Source: Actomonas aquatica
Lineage (GTDB): Bacteria; Verrucomicrobiota; Verrucomicrobiia; Opitutales; Opitutaceae
Length of the DNA: 64,000 nucleotides
Direction: 5' to 3'
Assembly: GCF_019679435.2 (NCBI RefSeq)
Contig: NZ_CP139781.1
Location: 5,018,001-5,082,000, forward strand
Under the pieces are notes generated by a model that was given only the letters and a program-made list of their open reading frames with translations, was not told where the DNA came from and did not search any database. The translations under genes were made by a program, and so were the position numbers. Positions 1 to 7,775 of the stretch are shown piece by piece (the stretch's first letter is position 1; each line of letters begins with the position of its first letter).

Positions 1-2224
1 CGGCGGCGTAGGTGACGACGGCGAGTTCACCGCGCGCGAGCGCGGCTTCGCCGGCGGCGCGGAACTCGGCGCCGTGGGCGGCGAGGTCCCACACCTCCTC
101 GGGGGCGACGTCGTGAATGGCTGTGGTGGAGGGCAGGCGGTTGAGGGCGAGGCCGATGCGGCCGTCGCGCAGGTCGGCGCGGATCTGCTCGTGTTGGGCG
201 CGGTCGAAACCGTTGGCGGCGAGCAGACCGTTGAGATCGATGGCGGCCCGGCCGGTGGCGTCGACCGTGGGCAGGAGCTGGTCGAGCAGGGACGGCAGGG
301 CGGCGGCGAAATCGGGGCGCTGGCGGGCGGCGCGGGTGAACTGGGTGAGATCGACCTGTTCGCGGTGGCTCAGGTCGCGGGCGTCGCGGCGCAGGATGCC
401 GGGCGTGACGTGGCGATAGTAGGCGGCGGGCAGGAGGGCATCGTCACCAGAAAGCAAATACGCGGTGGAGCCGTTTTCGTTGATGGTGAAGTCGTAGACC
501 ACCGGGTCCATGGCGAAAGGCAGGGAGGCCTCGAGGTCGCGTTTGGCGGCGAGCATGATCTCGAGCAGCTTGGCCTGGCCCTCGGCCTTGCGGTGTGGGG
601 CGAAGATGAAACCCATGCCGCCGCCGGACATGCCGCCGAGCATCCAGAAACCCCAGAAGTCGTCGCCAAAGGCTGCGCGGGTTTCGGCGATGAGGCGCTC
701 GGTGTAGCGGTTGCTGACCCAGGGGATGATGGTCTGGAGCGGACCGGTGAAGTTGGCCTCGAGTTCGGCACCGAGTTTTTGGATGTCGCCGGCGGCGAGT
801 AGACCGAGGATGCGGTCGAGCGTGGCGTTGGTCGTCTGGCGGGCGGTCCACTCGGCGGCGCTGCGCAGGAGGTATTTCTCGGTGGCCATCTCGAGGATGG
901 GACCGACGTTCTGGGCCATGCCGCCGTGCACGAGCACGAGGGAGTCCTGCAGGGCGCGGCGGGAGGCAGCGGGGATGCGCTCGTGATCGAGAATGGTGTG
1001 GCGGGGGAGGAGCGTTCCGCGGGAGACGCCGTATTCAGCATCCTGTGACGTGGCGCGCGCGCCTTCGATGAGTTTGATGCCCGGCCAGAGGCCGCCGGAG
1101 TCCTGCCAACCGCCGCCGGAGCCGCCGATCCATTCGCCGAGGATGGCGCGGGCGGCGACCATGCGGCGTTCGGTTTCGGTCATGGGGCCGGTGAGGGAGG
1201 CAATCTGTCCGGTGGCGCGCATGCAGGCGGCAATGAGCGCGCCGAGCAGGTTGGTGGAGACGGCGAGGCGGGAGCCCTTGGGGATGCCGTTGACGTTGGA
1301 AACGAGTTCGAAGCCGCGGCCTTTGCCGAAGACGCGGCCGAGCAGATCGGCGAGGGAGGCGCCGGAACGCTCGATGCCGGGAGGCACGATGCCGGCGGCG
1401 ATCACGGCGGCTTTGAGCAGGCCGAGGTAGTCGCGACCGAAGTCGAAGACCTCGTCGAGGTCGTTGATGCAGGCGGTGGTCTCGAGGTCGACCGAGGCGA
1501 GGCGCAGCACGGGTTCGTCGATGACGCGGAAGTAGGCTTCGACCGGAGGACGAGTGGTCTCGTCGCGACCGTGCACGCCGAGATTGATGGACACGTTGAT
1601 GACGCGGGCGCCCTCGGGGTAGTCCATGCCGAGGAAGAAAATGTCGCTCCACGCGCAGTGGGTGAGGTCCATGCGCACGGCGGTGTGTTCCTGCAGGAGC
1701 GGATAAGGCGCGCGGGCGTCGGCTCGGGTCAGGAGTTCGCGACGGACCTTAAGCGGTTGGTCGAGCGGGTGACCGAGGCGGAACATCCAAGCGTTGCCGC
1801 GGGTGGAGCGCACGGTGCGGCGGACCTGGCCGGCGAGCGTCTCGAAGGCCAGGGCGTGGTAACCGGCGGCGAGAGCGGAGCTGAGCGATTCGGAGGGACC
1901 GTCCTCGGACTGGGCGCGGCGCAGGCGGGAGAGAGCTTCCTCGAAGCGGCGTTCGAGCAGGTGTTTGAAAGCCGAGTAAGGCACGCGGCCGGAGCGAGGC
2001 AGCTCGGCGCGGGCGGGCAGATGGTAGCGATGGATCGCGCTGAGGAAAAAGAGGGCGCGGACGCGGTGGTAGAGGTTGCTGTCGCGACGGCGGTAGGCCT
2101 CGAGTTCGTCGCAGGCGGCGAGGAGCTCGGGGACGGAACGACCCTCACACCACGTGTCGAGCGCGGTGTCGCGCGTGGTGGGATCGTTGCTGCCGATGAT
2201 GGCGAGGAGAGAAGCGGCGGACAT
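1..2224 (-). CDS. GHMP-kinase / UDPGP-type nucleotidyltransferase fusion (partial)
   Basis: My own minus-strand translation is open from an ATG at 2224 to the left edge (about 741 residues), so the gene is truncated by the window. Residues ~181-540 look like a GHMP sugar kinase of the fucokinase type: a substrate loop HTAVRMDLTHCAW near 180-192, a KGSRLAVSTNL segment near 316-326, a GGSGGGWQDSGG loop near 367-378 and a second glycine loop GGMSGGGMGF near 530. The last visible residues (ARGELAVVTYAAG-like) resemble the start of a UDPGP-type nucleotidyltransferase, so the whole protein would phosphorylate a sugar and then activate it. The first ~170 residues match nothing I recognise. The GalU-like gene starts 14 bp upstream of this one's ATG and probably shares its transcript. 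The sugar substrate is not known. Confidence 0.6.
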   Translation of the reverse strand, partial: MSAASLLAIIGSNDPTTRDTALDTWCEGRSVPELLAACDELEAYRRRDSNLYHRVRALFFLSAIHRYHLPARAELPRSGRVPYSAFKHLLERRFEEALSRLRRAQSEDGPSESLSSALAAGYHALAFETLAGQVRRTVRSTRGNAWMFRLGHPLDQPLKVRRELLTRADARAPYPLLQEHTAVRMDLTHCAWSDIFFLGMDYPEGARVINVSINLGVHGRDETTRPPVEAYFRVIDEPVLRLASVDLETTACINDLDEVFDFGRDYLGLLKAAVIAAGIVPPGIERSGASLADLLGRVFGKGRGFELVSNVNGIPKGSRLAVSTNLLGALIAACMRATGQIASLTGPMTETERRMVAARAILGEWIGGSGGGWQDSGGLWPGIKLIEGARATSQDAEYGVSRGTLLPRHTILDHERIPAASRRALQDSLVLVHGGMAQNVGPILEMATEKYLLRSAAEWTARQTTNATLDRILGLLAAGDIQKLGAELEANFTGPLQTIIPWVSNRYTERLIAETRAAFGDDFWGFWMLGGMSGGGMGFIFAPHRKAEGQAKLLEIMLAAKRDLEASLPFAMDPVVYDFTINENGSTAYLLSGDDALLPAAYYRHVTPGILRRDARDLSHREQVDLTQFTRAARQRPDFAAALPSLLDQLLPTVDATGRAAIDLNGLLAANGFDRAQHEQIRADLRDGRIGLALNRLPSTTAIHDVAPEEVWDLAAHGAEFRAAGEAALARGELAVVTYAA

Positions 2225-2238
2225 CGGGCGGGGGCGGG

Positions 2239-3081
2239 TCAGCGGCCGTTTTGGGCGAGCAGTTCGATGATCTGGGTAAGCACCAGATCGCGGTCGCGGC
2301 CACCGAGGGAGAGGGCGAGCTGGGCGTTGAGCAGGCCGTAGTCGGCGCCGATGTCGTAACGGCGACCGGAAATGTTGAGGGCGAGGTAGCGGCGGCGAGT
2401 AGCGAGGGCGGCGAGGGCGGGGGAGAGGCCGAGGGCGGCATCGGGAGCGGCGGCGCGTTGTTCGTCCAGGATGGCGAAGATCTCACCGTCGAGCACGTGC
2501 AGGCCGAAGAAGCAGAGGTAGAAACCGGCGCGCATGCCGGGCACGAGCAGTTCCTGCTCGGCGACGGTGGGGGTGGGTTTTTCGAGGACGGCCTCGATCT
2601 CGTAAAGCGGGCGGTCGCCGCCGAGGAGTTTGCCGCCGACGGCACCGAAGGAGGTGAGCTGGTTTTCCCGGGTGGGTTGGACGGCGGAGACCGGGGTCTT
2701 TTCGGCGGCGGCGATGTCGAGCAGTTGCCGGGCGCAGCTCAGGTCGCTGTCGCTCAGGTGGAGGTGGTCGCCGACGAGGTGGAGAAAGGGATGGTCGCCG
2801 ATGGCAGCCTGGCCCTGGAGGACGGCGTCACCGTAACCGCGGGGCTCGGGTTGGACGGCAAATCGGACGCGGGAACGCAGGTCGCCGCAGGCGGCGGCGT
2901 AGGCGTCTTCGTCGCCGGGGCAGACGACAACCACAAACTCTTCGATGCCGGTGCCATCGGCCTCGCGCAGGATGATTTCGAGGGCGGCGCGGGGCGTGCC
3001 GTCGCGATCGATGAGGGTCTGGAGCGGGAGGGTGCGTTGGCGCGGGTTGGCCGCGGTGATGAGGGCGTGGCGGACGTTCAT
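2239..3081 (-). CDS. GalU-like sugar-phosphate nucleotidyltransferase with altered glycine loop
   Basis: This 280-residue protein has the nucleotidyltransferase fold of GalU/RfbA enzymes, which make NDP-sugars in the cytoplasm. The family landmarks are an N-terminal ALITAAN loop followed by a long alpha/beta stretch, QPEPRGYGDAVL near residue 77 (compare QGEPLGLGHAV in GalU), LVGDHLHL near 102 and a C-terminal YDIGADYGLLNAQ matching the GalU fucose/glucose-type end. Length is close to GalU (about 290-300). The usual GxGTR nucleotide loop is replaced by ANPRQRTL, so normal UTP binding is not certain. It ends 14 bp before the kinase fusion begins, which suggests an operon. UTP:glucose-1-phosphate uridylyltransferase is the closest family call, but activity is inferred. 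Confidence 0.7.
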   Translation of the reverse strand: MNVRHALITAANPRQRTLPLQTLIDRDGTPRAALEIILREADGTGIEEFVVVVCPGDEDAYAAACGDLRSRVRFAVQPEPRGYGDAVLQGQAAIGDHPFLHLVGDHLHLSDSDLSCARQLLDIAAAEKTPVSAVQPTRENQLTSFGAVGGKLLGGDRPLYEIEAVLEKPTPTVAEQELLVPGMRAGFYLCFFGLHVLDGEIFAILDEQRAAAPDAALGLSPALAALATRRRYLALNISGRRYDIGADYGLLNAQLALSLGGRDRDLVLTQIIELLAQNGR

Positions 3082-3164
3082 GAGGCGGAGGGAAACCTCA
3101 TGAGGTCAGCGGGTTGCGGGCAACCTCAATTGCCGGGGGTGTGGCGGGGGGAGGGGCTGGGGTT

Positions 3165-3183
3165 TGTCACGTAATACGTGACA
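3165..3183. repeat. TAAT-loop hairpin, copy 1
   Basis: This is an inverted repeat TGTCACG-TAATA-CGTGACA. An identical copy lies at 3335-3353 and a covarying relative at 13876-13898. It sits in the 437-bp gene-free stretch upstream of the GalU-like gene, among REP-like palindromes. Confidence 0.8.
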
Positions 3184-3290
3184 GTTTAGCGAGCCCGGGG
3201 AGAGAGGGTTAGGTCGGTCAGCGGGAGGGGCTGACGGGGGCCGTCCGGGTCGGGGGCGCGGGCCAGGCGTGGAGGGACGTGGGTGAGGTG

Positions 3291-3313
3291 CCGAGGCTGG
3301 AAGCCTCGGCCAC
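3291..3313. repeat. CCGAGG palindrome (REP-like), copy 1
   Basis: The core CCGAGGCTGGAAGCCTCGG followed by CCAC is a near-perfect hairpin. Six copies occur in this window (3291, 3448, 14053, 17941, 18164, 27705), all in non-coding DNA and all in the same orientation on the plus strand. Read on the other strand it has a GTGG foot before the palindrome. Confidence 0.85.
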
Positions 3314-3334
3314 GGAGTGCGACGTGATGGAGTT

Positions 3335-3353
3335 TGTCACGTAATACGTGACA
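3335..3353. repeat. TAAT-loop hairpin, copy 2
   Basis: This is an exact copy of the hairpin at 3165-3183, same orientation, 170 bp away. The flanks (TT before, GTT after) are also shared in part. Confidence 0.8.
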
Positions 3354-3447
3354 GTTGGGGGCCGACGGGTCGACGGGGGCGTCGGCGGTCTCAAGGCAGG
3401 TGACGGTGGGGCCTAGGGGCAGGCGTGGGATGGGCGTTGGCGGGCTA

Positions 3448-3470
3448 CCGAGGCTGGAAGCCTCGGCCAC
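3448..3470. repeat. CCGAGG palindrome (REP-like), copy 2
   Basis: This is an exact copy of the 23-bp element at 3291. It is followed 15 bp later by the CACGGCATCCTGCCGTG palindrome, the same order as in the cluster at 27.7 kb. Confidence 0.85.
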
Positions 3471-3484
3471 GGCCGGGGAGTGGG

Positions 3485-3501
3485 CACGGCATCCTGCCGT
3501 G
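3485..3501. repeat. CACGGCATCCTGCCGTG palindrome
   Basis: This is a short hairpin element. The same sequence recurs at 27754-27772, and a shorter GCGGCATCTTGCCGC version recurs at 14093 and 17993. In each case it follows a CCGAGG palindrome. Confidence 0.75.
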
Positions 3502-3518
3502 GTCTTCTGGGCGGCCGC

Positions 3519-3725
3519 TCAGTTGGCGGGCGGGGCCTTGAACATGGCGGCGTCGATGATGGACCAGAGATGGATGATCCAGCCGAGGAGGAAGATCCAG
3601 AGCACGCCGGCGGCGACGAACATGATGATCGCCTTGATCAGGCGGCCTTGGATGAGCTGGCCGAGGCCAGGGATGAAGAAACTCGCGAGCGCGGAGATGA
3701 CGTTGCCGGTGGATCCTTGAGACAT
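3519..3725 (-). CDS. Small TM2-like membrane protein
   Basis: This 68-residue protein has two hydrophobic segments (about 8-25 and 30-58). The first has the FFIPGLGQLIQGR pattern typical of TM2/DUF5683-like small membrane proteins, in which a PGLGQ turn joins helices. The second segment is rich in Trp and Ile. Its function is not known; members of these families occur widely as accessory inner-membrane proteins. It starts 18 bp downstream of the stop of the MscS gene on the same strand, so the two are probably co-transcribed. The start is the only ATG that fits the hydrophobic pattern. Confidence 0.75.
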   Translation of the reverse strand: MSQGSTGNVISALASFFIPGLGQLIQGRLIKAIIMFVAAGVLWIFLLGWIIHLWSIIDAAMFKAPPAN

Positions 3726-3743
3726 GGCGATGAAGGAGGCGGA

Positions 3744-4445
3744 TCAACGCTTGGGCGTCAAGGTGGCGGGATCGGGAATGGCGCGAGCGGCGTCGTCGTC
3801 GGCGGCCGACTTGGGCTTCTTGTCTTCGTCCTTTTCGTCGTCCTTGGGAGGAGGCGGCGGGGGATCGAGCGGGGCGGCGGTCGAGTTGTTGAGCTGCTGA
3901 GCCAGGCTGGCGTAGCGCTGGCGGACGGTGCGTTTGATGACCTTTTGGAAGAACAGGTTGTTGGGCACGCGCCATTGCACGCCTTCGTGGTCGATGAGGG
4001 TGGTGAAGAAGAAGTTGATGTCGATGACCCGGCCTTCGACGTTTTCGGACGGCATTGCGATGTCGTCGCCGACGTGGAAGGGCCGCAGCGTGACGAGGAG
4101 CACGGTGGCGGTGGTGTGGCTAACCAGGCTCCAGACGGCGACGAAGCCGATCGCGACCATGGCGAGCACGGTGGAGATCATGGCCCAGAGGCCGCCGAGT
4201 TCGAAACCGAAGACACCCAGCACGAGCACGAAGGTGATGATACGCACCAGCCAACGCAGCAGGTTGCGCGCAGGGGCGATGTCGGTGGGGGAAAGGTGGG
4301 TGCGTTTGGCGAGCAGGCCGAGGGCGCGACCAATCACGAGATTGATCAGGATGCCACCAAGGATGACGGCGGCGGCCACGGGCACGGCGGCAATCAAGCC
4401 GGGGAGGAACGCGGAGATGTCGGTCCAGAGTTCGTCGAAGGTCAT
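3744..4445 (-). CDS. MscS-family mechanosensitive channel
   Basis: This 233-residue protein has about three N-terminal transmembrane helices (roughly 12-40, 65-85, 87-115) followed by a soluble beta domain. The sequence around residues 115-170 (TLRPFHVGDDIAMPSENVEGRV, then FFTTLIDHEGVQWRVPNNLFF) is the MscS pore-proximal beta domain, in which a V-G-D motif and a P-N loop are conserved. The family opens under membrane tension to release solutes. The C-terminus from ~200 is proline- and charge-rich and probably disordered. It is shorter than E. coli MscS (286) and has a short C-terminal domain. The small TM2-like gene follows directly. Confidence 0.88.
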   Translation of the reverse strand: MTFDELWTDISAFLPGLIAAVPVAAAVILGGILINLVIGRALGLLAKRTHLSPTDIAPARNLLRWLVRIITFVLVLGVFGFELGGLWAMISTVLAMVAIGFVAVWSLVSHTTATVLLVTLRPFHVGDDIAMPSENVEGRVIDINFFFTTLIDHEGVQWRVPNNLFFQKVIKRTVRQRYASLAQQLNNSTAAPLDPPPPPPKDDEKDEDKKPKSAADDDAARAIPDPATLTPKR

Positions 4446-4534
4446 GGTTTTAAGGACAACAGCTAGGGCGACCGGTTTTGGATTTTACCGGATTCGCGAG
4501 GAAGGCGAGGCGGACGCGGTGCGCCCGAAAGTGA

Positions 4535-5401
4535 TCAGTAGGCGGGCGTGGCGCCGCGTTGGGAGGCGACCCATTCGCCGTGGCGACAGGCGCTGGCGAG
4601 GGCCTCGGCCGGCGGAATCTCGTCGACCAACAGATGGGAAAGGAGACGGGCGAGGAAGGCGTCGCCGGCGCCGATGGTGTCGGCGATCTTCACTTCGCGA
4701 CCCTCTTCCCAATACCAGTTGCCGTCCATGAGCAGACCGGCACCGCGGGCGCCGGCGGTGATGCAGACCATGCGGGCGTCGCGTTCGGTGGCGAGGGTGC
4801 GGGCGATGGCTTCTTCGGAGCCGGGTTGTTCTTCGTCGGCCCCGAGCACGATGCGGGCGGCTTCCTCGGCGTTGAGTTTGATGAGGGTGGCGGACTTGGC
4901 CAGTTCACGCACGAGTTCGAGGTCGTCGTGCGGTGCGCGCAGGTTGACATCGAAGACGCGCCAAGCGTTGTCGGGCAAGACGGCGAAGAGGCGTTCGAGG
5001 GCGGTGCGGTTGAAAGGCGCGCGTTGGGCGAGCGAACCGAACACAATGGCCTGCGCGCCCATGGCGGCGCGGGTGGAATCTTCGTCGATGAGAATCTGAT
5101 CCCAGGCGACGCTGGGCGTGATCTCATACTTGGCGTCACCGCTTTCGCCGAGGGAGGCGATGACCGTGCCAGTGGGCAGGCCTTGGTGGAGCGTGAGCGT
5201 GTCGGTGTTGATCTTCCAATGCTTGAGGCGGCGCAGGATTTCGTCGCCGAGGGTGTCCTTGCCGATGCCCGAGATGAGCCGCACATCGGTATCCAGTTGA
5301 TGGAGATGGTAGGCGACGTTGAAGGGGGCGCCGCCCGGGAAAAGGCCCTCGGGAAGAAAATCCCAAAGGGTTTCGCCGAAGCAGAGGATGGTAGGACGCA
5401 T
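4535..5401 (-). CDS. PfkB-family carbohydrate kinase (fructokinase-like)
   Basis: This is a 288-residue ribokinase-fold kinase. The N-terminus ILCFGETLWDFLPEG followed by PGGAPFNVAYHL is the substrate-binding region typical of fructokinases, and DTIGAGDAFLARLL near residues 241-254 is the PfkB signature with catalytic Asp at about 247. Expected reaction: ATP-dependent phosphorylation of fructose to fructose 6-phosphate. It lies directly downstream of the phosphatase-glycosidase gene on the same strand, separated by 96 bp that hold heptad repeat arrays. That fits use of fructose released from sucrose, or supply of fructose 6-phosphate for sucrose synthesis. Sugar specificity is inferred from family resemblance and context. 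Confidence 0.85.
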   Translation of the reverse strand: MRPTILCFGETLWDFLPEGLFPGGAPFNVAYHLHQLDTDVRLISGIGKDTLGDEILRRLKHWKINTDTLTLHQGLPTGTVIASLGESGDAKYEITPSVAWDQILIDEDSTRAAMGAQAIVFGSLAQRAPFNRTALERLFAVLPDNAWRVFDVNLRAPHDDLELVRELAKSATLIKLNAEEAARIVLGADEEQPGSEEAIARTLATERDARMVCITAGARGAGLLMDGNWYWEEGREVKIADTIGAGDAFLARLLSHLLVDEIPPAEALASACRHGEWVASQRGATPAY

Positions 5402-5402
5402 G

Positions 5403-5444
5403 GAAGTGAGAAGTAAGAAGTAGGAAGGACGAAGTAAGAAGAGA
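5403..5444. repeat. Heptanucleotide array GAAGTRR (6 units)
   Basis: Six consecutive 7-nt units all begin with GAAG: GAAGTGA, GAAGTAA, GAAGTAG, GAAGGAC, GAAGTAA, GAAGAGA. An inverted set follows at 5462-5496. It fills the gap between the kinase and the phosphatase-glycosidase. Confidence 0.8.
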
Positions 5445-5461
5445 AGGAAGCAGCGGTCGGG

Positions 5462-5496
5462 ACTTCTGACTTCGAACTTCTTACTTTTGACTTGGT
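5462..5496. repeat. Inverted heptanucleotide array ACTTNNN (5 units)
   Basis: Five consecutive 7-nt units beginning ACTT are the reverse complement type of the array at 5403. Facing arrays separated by about 17 bp could fold back, for example GTAAGAAGT with ACTTCTTAC. The array ends next to the stop codon of the upstream minus-strand gene. Confidence 0.75.
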
Positions 5497-5497
5497 C

Positions 5498-7600
5498 TTA
5501 GTCGCTGCCGTTTTGGGGGTCGGCTTCGACCTCTTGGCAGGCGCGAATGAAACAGGCGGCGGACCAAGCCTGGTAGGCCTTGCCCATGGGGCGGCCGGTC
5601 TGGCCGTGAACCCATTCGTTAAATTCCCATTCGTTGTCGCGGCCGCGGTAATTGACCTCGGCGAGACGATAGAGTTCGCGGCAGGCGACCTCGTTGAGTC
5701 CAAGGCGATGAATGAAGCGCACCCACATGCCGCCGACGAAGGGCCAGATGCCGCCGTTGTGATAGTGGTGAGGCAGGTTGAGTAGGTTGACCGTGTAGTA
5801 GGCGCGCCAATCGGGGTCGCCGGCCTGCACGACGGGGTAGAGGTTGGCGACGGGGAAGGGTTCGTTGACGCCCACGCCCCACATGAAGCGGAAGGCTTCG
5901 CGGGCGCGATCGATGTCGAGCAGGTTGAGCAGGAAGGCGAGCACGTTGCCGAAGACGTCGCAGCGCCAGTTGAAGGAAAACGGGGTGATCTCCGCGAGCA
6001 GGTAGTGGGTGTCGCCGAGGTTGAACTGGCGATCGGCGAAGTCGCGGTTGGGCCCGCCGTCCCCGTTGGGCCGAGTGGTGGGCCAGAACATGGAGAGCAA
6101 CTTGCTGCGGATATGCTGCGACCAGCGCAGATAGTCGGCGGCACGACCGTGGTCGCCGCGAAACTCGAGCAGGCGGCCGTAGCAGATGTTGGTGCGGAAC
6201 CAGAGGACCTCGTCGTAGAGCACGTTGTAGCTGCGGCCAAAGAGGTCGGTCCAGTCACCGGCTTCGGGGATCTCGAGCAGGCCGTCGTTGTTGGAATCGT
6301 GAGCGGCGAGCCAATCCATCGCCCGCTGCAGGGCGGCGGCGTGTGTATCCAAAAATTCCATATCGCCGGTGCGGTCGACGTAGTTGTAAACCGCGATGAT
6401 GAGCCAGAGGCCGGAATCAATGGCGCAGATGTTGCCAACGCCGGAATAGTCGGGCGAACCGTCGTCGATGCGGACATTGGCCGGAATCTGACCGGTCGGC
6501 GAAATGGCGTTGAGCAGGGTCTCGAGGGTGCGGCGGCAGCAGGCCTGGACTTCCTCGTCGTCGAGGTCGAGCGAGTTGATGACGGTGATGGCGCCATCGC
6601 GGCCCCAGACGGAGCGGTAATTTACGTCGGTGCCGGTGACGGAGTTGTCCTTGAGCGAGCAGGCCGAAAAACCGAGGGGGGTGATGTTGCGTTTGAGGGC
6701 GTCGATGGCGCGCTCATAGCCGGTGTGGATGAAGGCCTTTTCCTCGTCGCTGAGGCCGCCGAGCTTCGTGCCGGTGAAGAGCATTTTGAAGTCGGTCGAC
6801 ATCTTCGCCTTGGGGATGGCGGTCTCGTTGGCGGCGGGCGGCATGCAGGCCACGCCGAAGTGGCAGAGACCCTCGACCACGCCGTCGGCCATGATGGAGT
6901 GGGCGTGAAAAAGATGCGGGTGGCCGATGGTGGCCTCGAGCAGCTCGGGTTGGGCGTTGAGCACAGCGATGGCGCGCACGCCGGGCACGGTGAACATGCT
7001 GCTGTCGTTGCCGGTGTCGCCGGCAACAATGACCGAGGACAGCGGCACGCCGAGGTGGCGACAGAGCCAGCGCAGCGCCCCACCTTTGGTGGCGGCGGCG
7101 GGCAGCAGATCGAGGTCGCGGGCGCTGGAGTAAACGAGGGAAACACTTACGCCGGCGGCCGTGATGCGTTGCTCGATTTCAGCGAGGCGCTCGGGCGTGG
7201 CGTTGCGCAGAAACCAGCTCGATTTGTAGGGGTTTTGAAACTGCTCGGGCTGGCGCGAAAGGTCATCCTCTTCGCTGAGCAGCTCTTCGATTTTGTTGCG
7301 GTCCCAATCGCGATCGAGTTCGCGCGACCAGTCCTCCAAGTAGACGCCACTGCGGGTGTCGAAGATCTCGGTGCCGACGCCGCCGACGTAGAGATCGGGC
7401 TCGGGCAGGCGACCGTCAGCGACGAGCTGTTGCATGTCATCGACGAGGCGTCCGCTGTTGTAAACCAACAGCGGGCGAGCCTCATCGCTGAGGGTCTGCC
7501 AAGCGGTGACGAACCGTTGAGTCGACTCGGGGTTGCCCAGGAGGGTGCCGTCGAGGTCGGAGCTGAAAATCTGGATGGGAGCGGACGTGGATGCAGCCAT
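5498..7600 (-). CDS. Sucrose-phosphate phosphatase-like HAD domain fused to six-hairpin glycosidase
   Basis: This 700-residue protein has two enzyme modules. Residues ~10-255 form a HAD-IIB phosphatase like sucrose-6-phosphate phosphatase: the DLDGT nucleophile motif at 15-19, a serine/asparagine motif around YNSGR (~50), a lysine region near TKGGALRWL (~193) and VAGDTGNDSSMF (~212). Residues ~275-690 resemble (alpha/alpha)6 glycosidases of the amylo-1,6-glucosidase/neutral invertase type, with VWGRDGA near 333, an ICAIDSGLWLIIAVYNY segment near 390 and an EAGDWTDLFGR segment near 444. It lies between a fructokinase-like gene and, across the symporter, a sucrose-phosphate-synthase-like gene. 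The phosphatase call is firm; the substrate of the glycosidase part is not settled. Confidence 0.82.
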   Translation of the reverse strand: MAASTSAPIQIFSSDLDGTLLGNPESTQRFVTAWQTLSDEARPLLVYNSGRLVDDMQQLVADGRLPEPDLYVGGVGTEIFDTRSGVYLEDWSRELDRDWDRNKIEELLSEEDDLSRQPEQFQNPYKSSWFLRNATPERLAEIEQRITAAGVSVSLVYSSARDLDLLPAAATKGGALRWLCRHLGVPLSSVIVAGDTGNDSSMFTVPGVRAIAVLNAQPELLEATIGHPHLFHAHSIMADGVVEGLCHFGVACMPPAANETAIPKAKMSTDFKMLFTGTKLGGLSDEEKAFIHTGYERAIDALKRNITPLGFSACSLKDNSVTGTDVNYRSVWGRDGAITVINSLDLDDEEVQACCRRTLETLLNAISPTGQIPANVRIDDGSPDYSGVGNICAIDSGLWLIIAVYNYVDRTGDMEFLDTHAAALQRAMDWLAAHDSNNDGLLEIPEAGDWTDLFGRSYNVLYDEVLWFRTNICYGRLLEFRGDHGRAADYLRWSQHIRSKLLSMFWPTTRPNGDGGPNRDFADRQFNLGDTHYLLAEITPFSFNWRCDVFGNVLAFLLNLLDIDRAREAFRFMWGVGVNEPFPVANLYPVVQAGDPDWRAYYTVNLLNLPHHYHNGGIWPFVGGMWVRFIHRLGLNEVACRELYRLAEVNYRGRDNEWEFNEWVHGQTGRPMGKAYQAWSAACFIRACQEVEADPQNGSD

Positions 7601-7775
7601 GGTGGTAGAAATTCCCGCGTCAAAAACAGGAGAGCCGGAGAGCCCGGTGAGCAGATCGAATGCCGTAGCAAGTCCCGATCAGATAGCAGGAAAGGCAGGC
7701 CGCGGAACGGGTCAAGGTGGGGAGAGGATTTGCGTGGTCGGGCGGGTGCGTTGACACGCCCTGTAGGTTGGATGG

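Noticed and set aside
7751..7775. TTGACA at 7751 as a -35 box for the symporter gene
   Set aside because: A -10 box at the right spacing would overlap the start codon, and no good one is seen.
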